In this document: positions 1 through 5,950 of the stretch, one piece after another
Position numbering within the stretch: the stretch's first letter is position 1
Layout: each line of letters starts with the position of its first letter
Assembly (NCBI GenBank): GCA_938036925.1
Contig: CALHVU010000026.1
Span: 1-5,950, forward strand
Source of the DNA: an uncultured Atopobium sp.
Lineage (GTDB): Bacteria > Actinomycetota > Coriobacteriia > Coriobacteriales > Atopobiaceae
Direction of reading: 5' to 3'
DNA: 5,950 nucleotides
Notes under the pieces: generated by a model
What the model was told of the DNA's origin: nothing
The model's input: the letters and a program-made list of their open reading frames with translations, nothing else
The model's database searches: none
Position numbers and translations under genes: made by a program

Positions 1-899
1 TACGTAGCCAGGTCAATGGCTTGCATCTGACCCTGAGCAATCATCCAGCCGCCCAAAACCAACACAACGGTGTTCAAAACACCCATCATGCCTGAAATTG
101 CAGCTTGGTACCTGCCCATAGCCTGGTACATATTGGCCTTGGAGTCTAAGTATGCCGAGTTACTTGCTCTAAATTTCTTACGCTCGTGATCTTCCGCCGC
201 AAAGCCCTTAACCACGCGAATACCAGAAAGTGAGTCTTCTAGCTGGGTATTTACGTCGGAAATTCGCATGCGGTTCTCTTTAAAAATGCCGCGCATGTGC
301 ATGTTAGCAAAGAAATTGAACACTACCAGCACTGCAGCGATTCCAGCAAGCACCAGCGTAAGGGGCACGTTAATAAAAGCCAGAATGACAAAAGAGCCGG
401 CAATCTCAAGCAAGCCAATAATCAGATACTCAGGGCCATGATGCGCCGTCTCAGAAATATCAAACAAGTCGGATACCAAGCGACTCATCAGATCGCCCGT
501 CTTGTGACGGTCGTAATACGAGAAGCTCATGCGCTCGTAGGCGTCAAACAGGTCTTCTCGCATCTTGCTTTCCATGCGCGCACCCATGATGTGTCCCCAG
601 CTAATAACAAAGTAGCGACAAAGAAAGTGGACAAAGTACATGACCACAAGGCCAACGGCAATGAATACCAAGCTGCCGAGAATGGCATCTTTACCCTGCG
701 TAAATAGTCCCTTTGTGAGCGAGCGCAAAATCTGGGGGAACGCAAGCTCGATGCAAGCCAAAATGATGGCGCAGATAGTATCCAGAATGAACAGGTGCTT
801 TTGCGGAGCGTAATAAGAAAGAAAACTGGCAAACAGCGATTTTCGATGTTTGCCAGGGGCGTTGTTACCAGGTACAGGGCGAGAAGAACGATCAAGCAT
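1..899 (-). CDS. ABC exporter subunit, transmembrane half (3' end outside window)
   Basis: This is the N-terminal 299 residues of an ABC-type exporter. The frame stays open to the left edge, so the nucleotide-binding domain (Walker A, signature, Walker B) is not visible. A basic cytoplasmic N-terminus of about 35 residues is followed by hydrophobic segments near residues 36-57, 73-98, 157-176, 178-198 and 267-289, as in an ABC type 1 exporter membrane domain. Two family hallmarks are seen: the first coupling-helix region near 115-144 (SFSYYDRHKTGDLMSRL) and the second near 221-243 (EDSLSGIRVVKGFAAEDHE). The start ATG at 899-897 is chosen because the preceding in-frame codon but two is the NUDIX stop, and GGAG lies 9 bases upstream. 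From family knowledge it would be a plasma-membrane half-transporter acting as a homo- or heterodimer, probably with a fused ATPase domain. The substrate (drug, lipid or peptide) cannot be assigned. It is probably the fourth gene of the purA operon. Confidence 0.9.
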   Translation of the reverse strand, partial: MLDRSSRPVPGNNAPGKHRKSLFASFLSYYAPQKHLFILDTICAIILACIELAFPQILRSLTKGLFTQGKDAILGSLVFIAVGLVVMYFVHFLCRYFVISWGHIMGARMESKMREDLFDAYERMSFSYYDRHKTGDLMSRLVSDLFDISETAHHGPEYLIIGLLEIAGSFVILAFINVPLTLVLAGIAAVLVVFNFFANMHMRGIFKENRMRISDVNTQLEDSLSGIRVVKGFAAEDHERKKFRASNSAYLDSKANMYQAMGRYQAAISGMMGVLNTVVLVLGGWMIAQGQMQAIDLAT

Positions 900-905
900 G
901 CGTAA

Positions 906-1751
906 TTACTCCATAGGCAATCGGTGTGAAATTGAATCGCAGATAAGAGCTCCAATGATAGTCTTTGCGTCCTCGATTTTGCCATCGAGAACAGCGTCTA
1001 CCAGCTCAGATAGTGGAACAAGATCCACGTTAATAAATTCGTCGGCATCTGGGTCTGATCCCTCAAAGGTCAACTCAGTTGCCATATAGAGGTGAATAAG
1101 CTCGTCAGTAAATCCATCGGAAGTGGCAGTAGTGGTGAGAAAAGCCATCTTTCCCGCCTTCATTCCCGTCTCTTCTAACAGCTCACGGTGAGCGCAATCA
1201 AGAGGGTCCTCGCCTGGATCAAGCTTTCCTGCAGGCAGCTCAACTGTTACGCGACCAAGCGCAGTTCGGTACTGACGAACCAGGCAAATTCTTCCTTCAT
1301 CAGTCAATGCAACGATAGCCACAGCACCGGGATGACGCACAACATCACGAAGAGCAGTACGACCGTCAGGAAGAGAAACGCGCAGACGATTCACGTCAAA
1401 AATGCGACCAACCCAAACGGTATCTTCAGAAAGTGGCTTCTCTTCTAGAGAAGCATCACGCGCATCCTCTGTACCTGCAACAAAGCTGCGCTTTTGTGGC
1501 TCCCCAGAATGATGGTAGGCAGCATCGGCCACAGCAACACGCTCACCGTCGTAGGTAAGCGAATCAACTGCCGAGTGCAAATCATTGCGAGCAGAATCAA
1601 ATACCTCAGGAGTTACCTGCATGTCAACATCAAGAATCTCTGGCTCAGCAGACTGCATATCATCAAACACATCACTAAACTGAGAGCTGCCTTGATTGCT
1701 GGTCCAAGCACCATCCTGTACGTTGATTTTCTCGTCATTTTGATTTGCCAT
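906..1751 (-). CDS. NUDIX hydrolase, ADP-ribose pyrophosphatase type, with acidic N-terminal extension
   Basis: This is a 281-residue protein with a perfect NUDIX box at residues 175-197: G175, E181, R189-E190, E193-E194 and G196. The glutamates are the expected metal ligands. The box follows the ELPAGKLD stretch typical of ADP-ribose pyrophosphatases (NudF family). The module starts with a short strand region at about 113-130 (VWVGRIFDV ... LPDG) and the HPGAVAIVAL strand at 140-149. ADP-ribose hydrolysis to AMP and ribose 5-phosphate in the cytoplasm is the likely reaction; related sugar-nucleotide substrates cannot be excluded. The protein is longer than the usual 180-210 residues because residues 1-110 form a low-complexity, probably disordered tail with about 25 acidic and 7 basic residues. 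The ATG lies 14 bases after the purD stop, with only a weak AGG (1761-1763) 9 bases upstream, so the exact start is less certain than the catalytic domain. Confidence 0.92.
   Translation of the reverse strand: MANQNDEKINVQDGAWTSNQGSSQFSDVFDDMQSAEPEILDVDMQVTPEVFDSARNDLHSAVDSLTYDGERVAVADAAYHHSGEPQKRSFVAGTEDARDASLEEKPLSEDTVWVGRIFDVNRLRVSLPDGRTALRDVVRHPGAVAIVALTDEGRICLVRQYRTALGRVTVELPAGKLDPGEDPLDCAHRELLEETGMKAGKMAFLTTTATSDGFTDELIHLYMATELTFEGSDPDADEFINVDLVPLSELVDAVLDGKIEDAKTIIGALICDSISHRLPME
909..912 (-). promoter_or_regulatory. Ribosome binding site of the ABC exporter gene
   Basis: The mRNA reads GGAG here, 9 bases before the ATG at 899. The site overlaps the last sense codons and lies just before the TAA stop of the NUDIX gene. 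Ribosomes finishing the NUDIX frame therefore stop on top of this site, which suggests translational coupling (inference). Confidence 0.7.
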
Positions 1752-1765
1752 AAGCGCTAACCTAA

Positions 1766-3880
1766 CTATTTTTCTGGACGACCTTGAAGAGCCTTAAGTC
1801 CAATATCGTGCCTGAGCTGCTTGCCTTCAAAGTTGATAAGGTCGCAAGCCTCATATGCGCGAGCGCGAGCTTCCTCAAAGGTTGACGCAAGCGCAGTAAC
1901 GTTGAGTACGCGGCCGCCTGCTGTGACAATCTTTCCGTCCTCGGTCTGAGCAGTTCCGGCGTGATACACAGAGACGCCCTCAAGCTGCTGAGCAGCCTCA
2001 ATACCGGTAATCTCCTTGCCCTTCTCGTAAGAACCAGGATATCCGGCACTTGCCAGAACAACAGAAACAGCCACTGTATCAGACCAGGAAACCTGCTGAT
2101 GACGGAGGGTACCGTTATCGCAAGCCATCAAAATTGAAACCAAATCACCCTGGAGACGAGGCAGTACAACCTGAGTCTCTGGATCACCAAAGCGAGCGTT
2201 AAATTCAAGAACCTTAGGGCCATCTTTGGTCAGCATAAATCCACCATAAAGGCAGCCAGAATAGTTGATACCCTCTTTTTTGAGCTGGTCAACAACGCGC
2301 TGCTCAATGGCAATCATCTGGGAAAGTTCTTCATCAGTCACAAACGGAACAGGAGAATAGACGCCCATGCCACCGGTGTTAGGTCCCTTATCATCGTCAT
2401 AAGCGCGCTTGTGATCCTGGGCTGTTGCCAACGGAACAACGTACGTTCCATCAGTCAACGCAAGTAGTGAGCACTCTGGTCCCTCAAGGAACTCCTCGAC
2501 AACAACGGTTGCTCCTGCATCGCCAAAGTGACCCGAGAAACACTCGCGGACGCCTTCGAGGGCCTGCTCAAGCTCAGTTGCAACAATAACACCCTTACCT
2601 GCAGCAAGACCGTCTGCCTTAACAACAACAGGTGCACCGATGTGGCGAACATACGCCTCACAAGACGCCTGGTCTGTGAAAGACTTCCATGCAGCAGTTG
2701 GAACGTTTGCTCGCTCCATAACACCCTTGGCAAACGCCTTTGAGCCCTCCATCTGGGCTGCATTCTGATTAGGGCCAAAGCACGCAATACCAGCCTGGCG
2801 AATCGCGTCTGCAACGCCCACAACAAGAGGCGCTTCGGGACCAATAACTACCAGGTTAATGCCTTTTTCCTTGGCAAAAGCAACAACCTCGTCAGGGTTA
2901 TTTTGATCAATAGGAGCAATCTCTGCCTGGGCAGCCATGCCGCCATTACCTGGAGCAACGTAAATTTTTCCTGCACGAGGTGATTCTTGCAGCTTAGTTA
3001 AGAGAGCGTGCTCACGACCACCTGCGCCGAGCAACAAAATATCAACGGTGTCATTCATAAGTACTCCAGCCTTCTGATACAACGCCTTTGGGATACAAGC
3101 AACGCCAACAGCGCCTTCTCCAAGATGTTTTTTAAACTCAGGGGAAGCAAGTCTTTCTGCAATACATTCTGCATCATATTCATTGGTTTTAAGCGGCTTT
3201 TTGAGATGCTTTTCTATGCGTTTCTCGCCACTTGAAATCACTACATATTTGAGCTCGCCGCGCTTTACAAAACAAGCGCTCATAAGGCGAGAAATTCTTG
3301 CTGCTAGATCGGTAAAATCTGATGAGCGAGCCACCTCGGTACATTTTCCGCCAACCAAACGATACAAATACATATCGTTTGATATGCGCCTATGCAAACG
3401 CTCAAGTCGAAGTCGCAACGAAAGCCTGGGGTGTTTGTCCTTGCTTTTATGAAGGACAACCTTGTTCATTGCAATGTACATTGTGGCAACTACCTCGGCA
3501 AGTTCGTGTGCATATGCACAGGTTGCCTCAAAAGAAGCCCCGGATGCTCTTGCCACGCTTAAGCGCTCAAGCATGATTCCCATGGCGGTAGGCATATTTC
3601 CACTATCTACCAGGCAAATTGAGCTTGAAATATCAGGATTGTTCTGACAAGCCTTTTTTGCCGTAAGAAGCGAGTCAGAAAAATCTGAATACACATGGAG
3701 CGAGAGGATCTTTTGAACTCCTGACTCAAAAATGCCTCGGTAAAACTCGCCTACCTGGTCAGCATCTGAACTTAGAGCTCCAGGTATTACAGAAACCCCC
3801 AGGGCTTCAAGCTGGGAAGCTTCAAGCCCACAGGGGTTATCGCAAACTATTGCAAAAGTTGAGCAGTCCGAAGACGCCAC
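1766..3880 (-). CDS. purD: DegV-like domain fused to phosphoribosylamine-glycine ligase (PurD)
   Basis: One uninterrupted frame of 704 codons starts at a GTG with a GGAGG site 6 bases upstream. Residues 275-704 are a complete PurD of 430 residues, the family's normal length. They carry the N-terminal GAGGREHAL (285-293), GPEAPLV (347-353), the ATP-grasp segment KADGLAAGKG (421-430), GGMGVYSP (503-510) and the metal-binding LEFNARFGDPE (558-568). PurD joins phosphoribosylamine, glycine and ATP to make glycinamide ribonucleotide, step two of de novo purine synthesis. Residues 1 to about 264 resemble DegV (fatty-acid-binding EDD fold): FAIVCDNPCGL near the N-terminus, LHVYSDFSDSLLTAKKA (61-77), CLVDSGNMPTAMG (89-101) and GEGAVGV (254-260). 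The usual TSQPS loop and SGTY motif are absent, so ligand binding is doubtful. An ATG at residue 275 has its own GGAG, so free PurD may also be made. Assignment is certain for PurD and moderate for the DegV-like part. Confidence 0.93.
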   Translation of the reverse strand: MASSDCSTFAIVCDNPCGLEASQLEALGVSVIPGALSSDADQVGEFYRGIFESGVQKILSLHVYSDFSDSLLTAKKACQNNPDISSSICLVDSGNMPTAMGIMLERLSVARASGASFEATCAYAHELAEVVATMYIAMNKVVLHKSKDKHPRLSLRLRLERLHRRISNDMYLYRLVGGKCTEVARSSDFTDLAARISRLMSACFVKRGELKYVVISSGEKRIEKHLKKPLKTNEYDAECIAERLASPEFKKHLGEGAVGVACIPKALYQKAGVLMNDTVDILLLGAGGREHALLTKLQESPRAGKIYVAPGNGGMAAQAEIAPIDQNNPDEVVAFAKEKGINLVVIGPEAPLVVGVADAIRQAGIACFGPNQNAAQMEGSKAFAKGVMERANVPTAAWKSFTDQASCEAYVRHIGAPVVVKADGLAAGKGVIVATELEQALEGVRECFSGHFGDAGATVVVEEFLEGPECSLLALTDGTYVVPLATAQDHKRAYDDDKGPNTGGMGVYSPVPFVTDEELSQMIAIEQRVVDQLKKEGINYSGCLYGGFMLTKDGPKVLEFNARFGDPETQVVLPRLQGDLVSILMACDNGTLRHQQVSWSDTVAVSVVLASAGYPGSYEKGKEITGIEAAQQLEGVSVYHAGTAQTEDGKIVTAGGRVLNVTALASTFEEARARAYEACDLINFEGKQLRHDIGLKALQGRPEK
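3064..3067 (-). promoter_or_regulatory. Internal ribosome binding site for free-standing PurD
   Basis: The mRNA reads GGAG, then 5 bases (TACTT), then ATG at 3058-3056, inside the 704-codon frame. That ATG is methionine 275, exactly where canonical PurD proteins begin (MNDTVDILLLGAGGREH). The match of a good site, a good spacing and the family N-terminus suggests that a 430-residue PurD (1766-3058) is translated in addition to, or instead of, much of the fusion. This is inference from sequence only. Confidence 0.6.
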
Positions 3881-3883
3881 GGG

Positions 3884-5164
3884 TTACCTCCAGTAGCGGT
3901 CGATTGTCTGCTCGCGATCTGGACCAACAGTGATGATAGAAACGCGTACACCAGCAAGTTGCTCCAGGAAGTCAATGTAGTCCTTAGCCTCACGAGGCAG
4001 CTGGTAGAAGTTGCGAACATTGGAGATATCGCACTTCCAACCAGGAAGAGTCTCGTACACAGGCTTTGCGTGATAGAAGACGCTCTGGTGCTCTGGGACG
4101 GTCTTGTAAATCTTGCCATCGCATTCATAAGCAACGCATACCTTAATCTCATCCAGGCAGCCAAGAACATCAAGCTTGGTAATTGCCAGGTCAGTGAGAC
4201 CATTGATACGAGCTGCGTAGTTAACAACTACTGCATCGTACCAGCCGCAGCGACGCTTACGGCCAGTAGTAACGCCGTACTCATGACCAACTTCGCCGAG
4301 AAGATCGCCCGTCTCATCAAAGAGCTCTGTTGGGAATGGACCAGAGCCAACGCGTGTGAGGTATGCCTTTGCAATACCCAGGACACGGTCAATGTTGGTT
4401 GGACCAACGCCAGAACCGGTAACTGCGCCACCAGCGGTGCAGTTAGAAGAGGTGACAAATGGATAGGTGCCGTGGTCAATATCAAGCATGGTTGCCTGAG
4501 CGCCCTCGAAGAGAATGTTCTTGCCAGCCTCAAGCTCTTCGTTGAGGAAGAGAGAAGACTCAACAATGTAAGGACGAATGCGGTCTGCATAAGGCAGGTA
4601 GGTCTCGCAAATTTGGTCAACGGTATAGGTTGGAAGACCATACACAAGGCTCAAGATTGGATTGGTGTACTCAAGTGCAGCCTCAAGCTTCTTGCGGAAG
4701 ATCTTCTCGTCAAGCATGTCCTGAATACGCAGGCCAGTGCGATTCATCTTGTCCATATATGTTGGACCGACACCGCGCTTGGTGGTACCAATAAGGTTCT
4801 TACCCAGCTTTTTCTCGTGCACGCCATCAAGATCTTTGTGATAAGGCATAACAATGTGAGCGTTGCCGGAAATCTTGAGCAGATCGCAGGAAATACCCTT
4901 GCTCTCCAGCATGTCAATCTCGCCGAGAAGAACCTCTGGGTCAACAATGCAGCCATTACCAATAACTGGATAGGTGTTCTCGTACATAACGCCAGATGGA
5001 ACCTGGTGAAGTGCAAGCTTTGTGTCTCCAGCAATTACCGTGTGGCCTGCATTTGCACCACCTGCGTAACGGCAAACAACGTCAAAATCTCCGGAAATGA
5101 GGTCGGTAACTTTACCCTTACCCTCGTCTCCCCACTGAGCACCAACAAGTACGGAAGCTGGCAT
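3884..5164 (-). CDS. purA: Adenylosuccinate synthetase
   Basis: PurA uses GTP to join IMP and aspartate into adenylosuccinate, the first committed step toward AMP, as a cytoplasmic homodimer. Counting from the chosen ATG the protein has 426 residues, the family's normal size. Catalytic residues fall at the same positions as in the E. coli enzyme: D13 in the GDEGKGK loop (12-18) and H41 in NAGHT. Further motifs are GTTKRGVGPTY (126-136), LDIDHGTYPFVTSS (227-240), GRKRRCGWYDA (301-311), the guanine-specificity TKLD (329-332) and VGPDRE (413-418). The frame extends 13 codons further to an ATG at 5203, but that ATG has no ribosome site. The ATG at 5164 has GGGGAG 5 bases upstream and gives the canonical MPASVLVGAQWGDEGKGK start. 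It is the first gene of the proposed operon and is followed after 3 bases by the DegV-PurD frame. Confidence 0.98.
   Translation of the reverse strand: MPASVLVGAQWGDEGKGKVTDLISGDFDVVCRYAGGANAGHTVIAGDTKLALHQVPSGVMYENTYPVIGNGCIVDPEVLLGEIDMLESKGISCDLLKISGNAHIVMPYHKDLDGVHEKKLGKNLIGTTKRGVGPTYMDKMNRTGLRIQDMLDEKIFRKKLEAALEYTNPILSLVYGLPTYTVDQICETYLPYADRIRPYIVESSLFLNEELEAGKNILFEGAQATMLDIDHGTYPFVTSSNCTAGGAVTGSGVGPTNIDRVLGIAKAYLTRVGSGPFPTELFDETGDLLGEVGHEYGVTTGRKRRCGWYDAVVVNYAARINGLTDLAITKLDVLGCLDEIKVCVAYECDGKIYKTVPEHQSVFYHAKPVYETLPGWKCDISNVRNFYQLPREAKDYIDFLEQLAGVRVSIITVGPDREQTIDRYWR
3887..3891 (-). promoter_or_regulatory. Ribosome binding site of the DegV-PurD frame
   Basis: The mRNA reads GGAGG within the last two codons of purA, followed by the purA TAA stop and a GTG start at 3880 (6-base spacing). 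The strong site supports the GTG start and real translation of the DegV-like region. Its overlap with the purA terminus suggests coupling to purA translation. Confidence 0.75.
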
Positions 5165-5169
5165 AAGTT

Positions 5170-5175
5170 CTCCCC
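5170..5175 (-). promoter_or_regulatory. Ribosome binding site that fixes the purA start
   Basis: The mRNA reads GGGGAG, followed by AACTT and the ATG at 5164. This places the start 13 codons inside the longest frame and agrees with the PurA family N-terminus. The same bases (UAGGGG, 5172-5177) are complementary to CCCCUA further upstream in the leader (5226-5231). Confidence 0.75.
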
Positions 5176-5211
5176 TATCGCAGCTATCTACAAACACGAC
5201 CATTACATGAC

Positions 5212-5221
5212 GGTTGCAACC
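5212..5221. repeat. Perfect 10-bp palindrome GGTTGCAACC in the purA leader
   Basis: GGTTGCAACC is its own reverse complement. A third copy of the half-site, GGTTGC, lies at 5230-5235, so three GGTTGC/GCAACC units fall within 24 bases between dnaB and purA. It could be a protein-binding site or simply part of the overlapping leader hairpin; the sequence alone does not decide. Confidence 0.45.
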
Positions 5222-5235
5222 TCTTTAGGGGTTGC
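5216..5235 (-). promoter_or_regulatory. Leader stem-loop upstream of purA
   Basis: In the mRNA, GCAACC (5235-5230) can pair with GGUUGC (5221-5216) in a 6-bp perfect stem with an 8-base loop. No run of U follows, so it is not a standard intrinsic terminator. If the -10 box at 5242-5247 is used, the transcript would begin almost exactly at the foot of this stem, giving a hairpin-capped 5' end (inference). Part of the left arm and loop (CCCCUA) is also complementary to the purA ribosome site. Confidence 0.4.
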
Positions 5236-5241
5236 TTCATA

Positions 5242-5247
5242 AGTATA
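5242..5247 (-). promoter_or_regulatory. Candidate -10 box of a purA-operon promoter
   Basis: The minus strand reads TATACT, five of six matches to TATAAT, about 80 bases before the purA start and in the only sizeable gap of the window. No good -35 hexamer lies 16-18 bases upstream (the region reads TGTGCTTT). TTGCCA is present but only 11 bases away, too close. The promoter is therefore tentative; read-through from dnaB is also possible because no clear terminator separates the genes. Confidence 0.3.
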
Positions 5248-5305
5248 TCTAATACCGCTGGCAAAAGCACAGAAGCGCGAAGGTTTTGTCACACATAAGA
5301 AACGA

Positions 5306-5950
5306 TTAGTGTGCTGGGTTTGCCATTGCGGCGTACTGAGCGGCTTCGCTTTCTGAGTAGTTATTTCCCTGGTAAAGCTCAACAAACTTGGTAGAAGTTG
5401 GCATAAACATGACAGGAACATCCCTCAAAGCACCTGCACGGTTCTTTGCAACAATGATGTTAGTAACATCTTTATCAGGACGATCTTCACGCGCGGCTTC
5501 TTCATCGCTCAGTGAGCGGTCAAGCAGCAAAACAATATCTGCATCCTGCTCGATAGCGCCGGACTCACGCAGGTCAGAGAGCTGTGGGCGCTTACCATTT
5601 CTGTTCTCAAGCGTACGGTTGAGCTGAGAAAGTGCAATAACAGGCGCTTTAAGGTCTTTGGCCATGATCTTAATGCCACGAGACATCTCAGAAACCTCAG
5701 TTGCACGACTGTCTGCACGGCCCTTCTCGGCTGGTGGAGAAAGCAGCTGAAGGTAGTCAATGATAATGACGCCCTTCTCGGCCTTATTAAGCATTCTGCG
5801 GGCTTTTGCGCGAATTTCTGTGACTGTTGTGCCTGGAGTATCGTCAACGATGATTTTAAGGCGAGAAATGCGCTCTGCTGCCTCCAGAAGGGTAGGCCAC
5901 TGCTCATTTCTGATGTTGGAAGAACGGATGGTCTGCAAATCAACCTTTGA
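5306..5950 (-). CDS. dnaB: Replicative DNA helicase DnaB, C-terminal part (5' end outside window)
   Basis: The last 214 residues of a DnaB/RecA-fold helicase are visible. The frame is open to the right edge, so the N-terminal primase-interacting domain and Walker A lie outside. Visible landmarks, numbered from the edge, are the Walker B strand VIIIDYLQLL (61-70), SQLNR (108-112) following the strand PVIAL, the H3-type segment DLRESGAIEQDAD (126-138) and the K-x-R finger motif in AKNRAG (K169, R171) that contacts ATP of the neighbouring subunit. DnaB works as a hexamer that unwinds the replication fork. There is no intein or insertion in this part. The last ~20 residues (from about GNNYSE) are a short, weakly conserved tail ending in a TAA stop. 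purA follows after 141 bases. Confidence 0.97.
   Translation of the reverse strand, partial: SKVDLQTIRSSNIRNEQWPTLLEAAERISRLKIIVDDTPGTTVTEIRAKARRMLNKAEKGVIIIDYLQLLSPPAEKGRADSRATEVSEMSRGIKIMAKDLKAPVIALSQLNRTLENRNGKRPQLSDLRESGAIEQDADIVLLLDRSLSDEEAAREDRPDKDVTNIIVAKNRAGALRDVPVMFMPTSTKFVELYQGNNYSESEAAQYAAMANPAH

Noticed and set aside
297..707. Plus-strand frames opposite the ABC, NUDIX and purD genes
   Set aside because: These frames (for example 297-707, 1188-1448, 3183-3452) are antisense to well-supported genes, lack domain resemblance and have no convincing ribosome sites.
3056..3070. Frameshift or assembly error joining DegV-like and PurD parts
   Set aside because: The frame is continuous with recognisable protein on both sides, so no frameshift is needed. 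A single lost stop codon remains possible and is covered under the fusion finding.
5165..5203. Longer purA with 13 extra N-terminal residues starting at 5203
   Set aside because: There is no ribosome site before the ATG at 5203, while the ATG at 5164 has GGGGAG at 5 bases and matches the family N-terminus with D13 and H41 in register.
5184..5240. 18-codon open frame in the purA leader as a possible leader peptide
   Set aside because: It has no ribosome site. Its ATG directly abuts the candidate -10 box, so it would lie at or before the transcription start. No run of regulatory codons is visible.
3959..5242. 427-codon open frame on the plus strand, opposite purA
   Set aside because: It lies almost wholly antisense to a clear purA. 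The translation has no recognisable domain and a composition typical of a shadow frame. Its length reflects codon use in purA.
5263..5278. Possible intrinsic terminator after dnaB (GCGC-TTCT-GTGC followed by TTTT)
   Set aside because: The stem is only 4 bp with one G-U pair and the U run is only four bases; too weak to call.

Overview
The window is a stretch of bacterial chromosome with mid-range base composition and tightly packed genes, all read from the minus strand (right to left). The genes are housekeeping or metabolic. I saw no rRNA, tRNA, CRISPR array, insertion sequence or phage gene. A guess at the host is a moderate-GC Gram-positive, perhaps an Atopobium/Olsenella-type member of the Coriobacteriia. 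That rests only on the flavour of the protein sequences and strong GGAGG-type ribosome sites, so it is a low-confidence inference.

Layout in the direction of transcription: (1) the 3' part of dnaB, the replicative helicase, enters from the right edge and ends at 5306. (2) A 141-base gap (5165-5305) is the only sizeable intergenic space. It holds a possible -10 box, a short inverted-repeat cluster and the strong ribosome site of purA. (3) purA (adenylosuccinate synthetase) occupies 3884-5164. (4) Three bases later, a 704-codon reading frame (1766-3880) joins a degenerate DegV-like domain to a complete PurD (glycinamide ribonucleotide synthetase). An internal start with its own ribosome site lies exactly at the expected PurD N-terminus. 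(5) After 14 bases comes a NUDIX hydrolase of the ADP-ribose pyrophosphatase type (906-1751), with an acidic N-terminal extension of about 110 residues. (6) After 6 bases comes the transmembrane half of an ABC exporter subunit (1-899), cut by the left edge before its ATPase domain.

purA, degV-purD, the NUDIX gene and the ABC gene are separated by 3, 14 and 6 bases, with ribosome sites at two of these junctions embedded in the last codons of the preceding gene. They look like one co-transcribed, partly translationally coupled unit. PurD catalyses an early step of de novo purine synthesis and PurA the first committed step from IMP to AMP. A NUDIX ADP-ribose hydrolase yields AMP and ribose 5-phosphate, so it could plausibly feed the same nucleotide pool (inference). 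The exporter's substrate cannot be told from sequence.

The points most worth a second look are the DegV-PurD fusion with an apparent internal start, the small alternative-pairing leader before purA, and the long acidic tail of the NUDIX protein.
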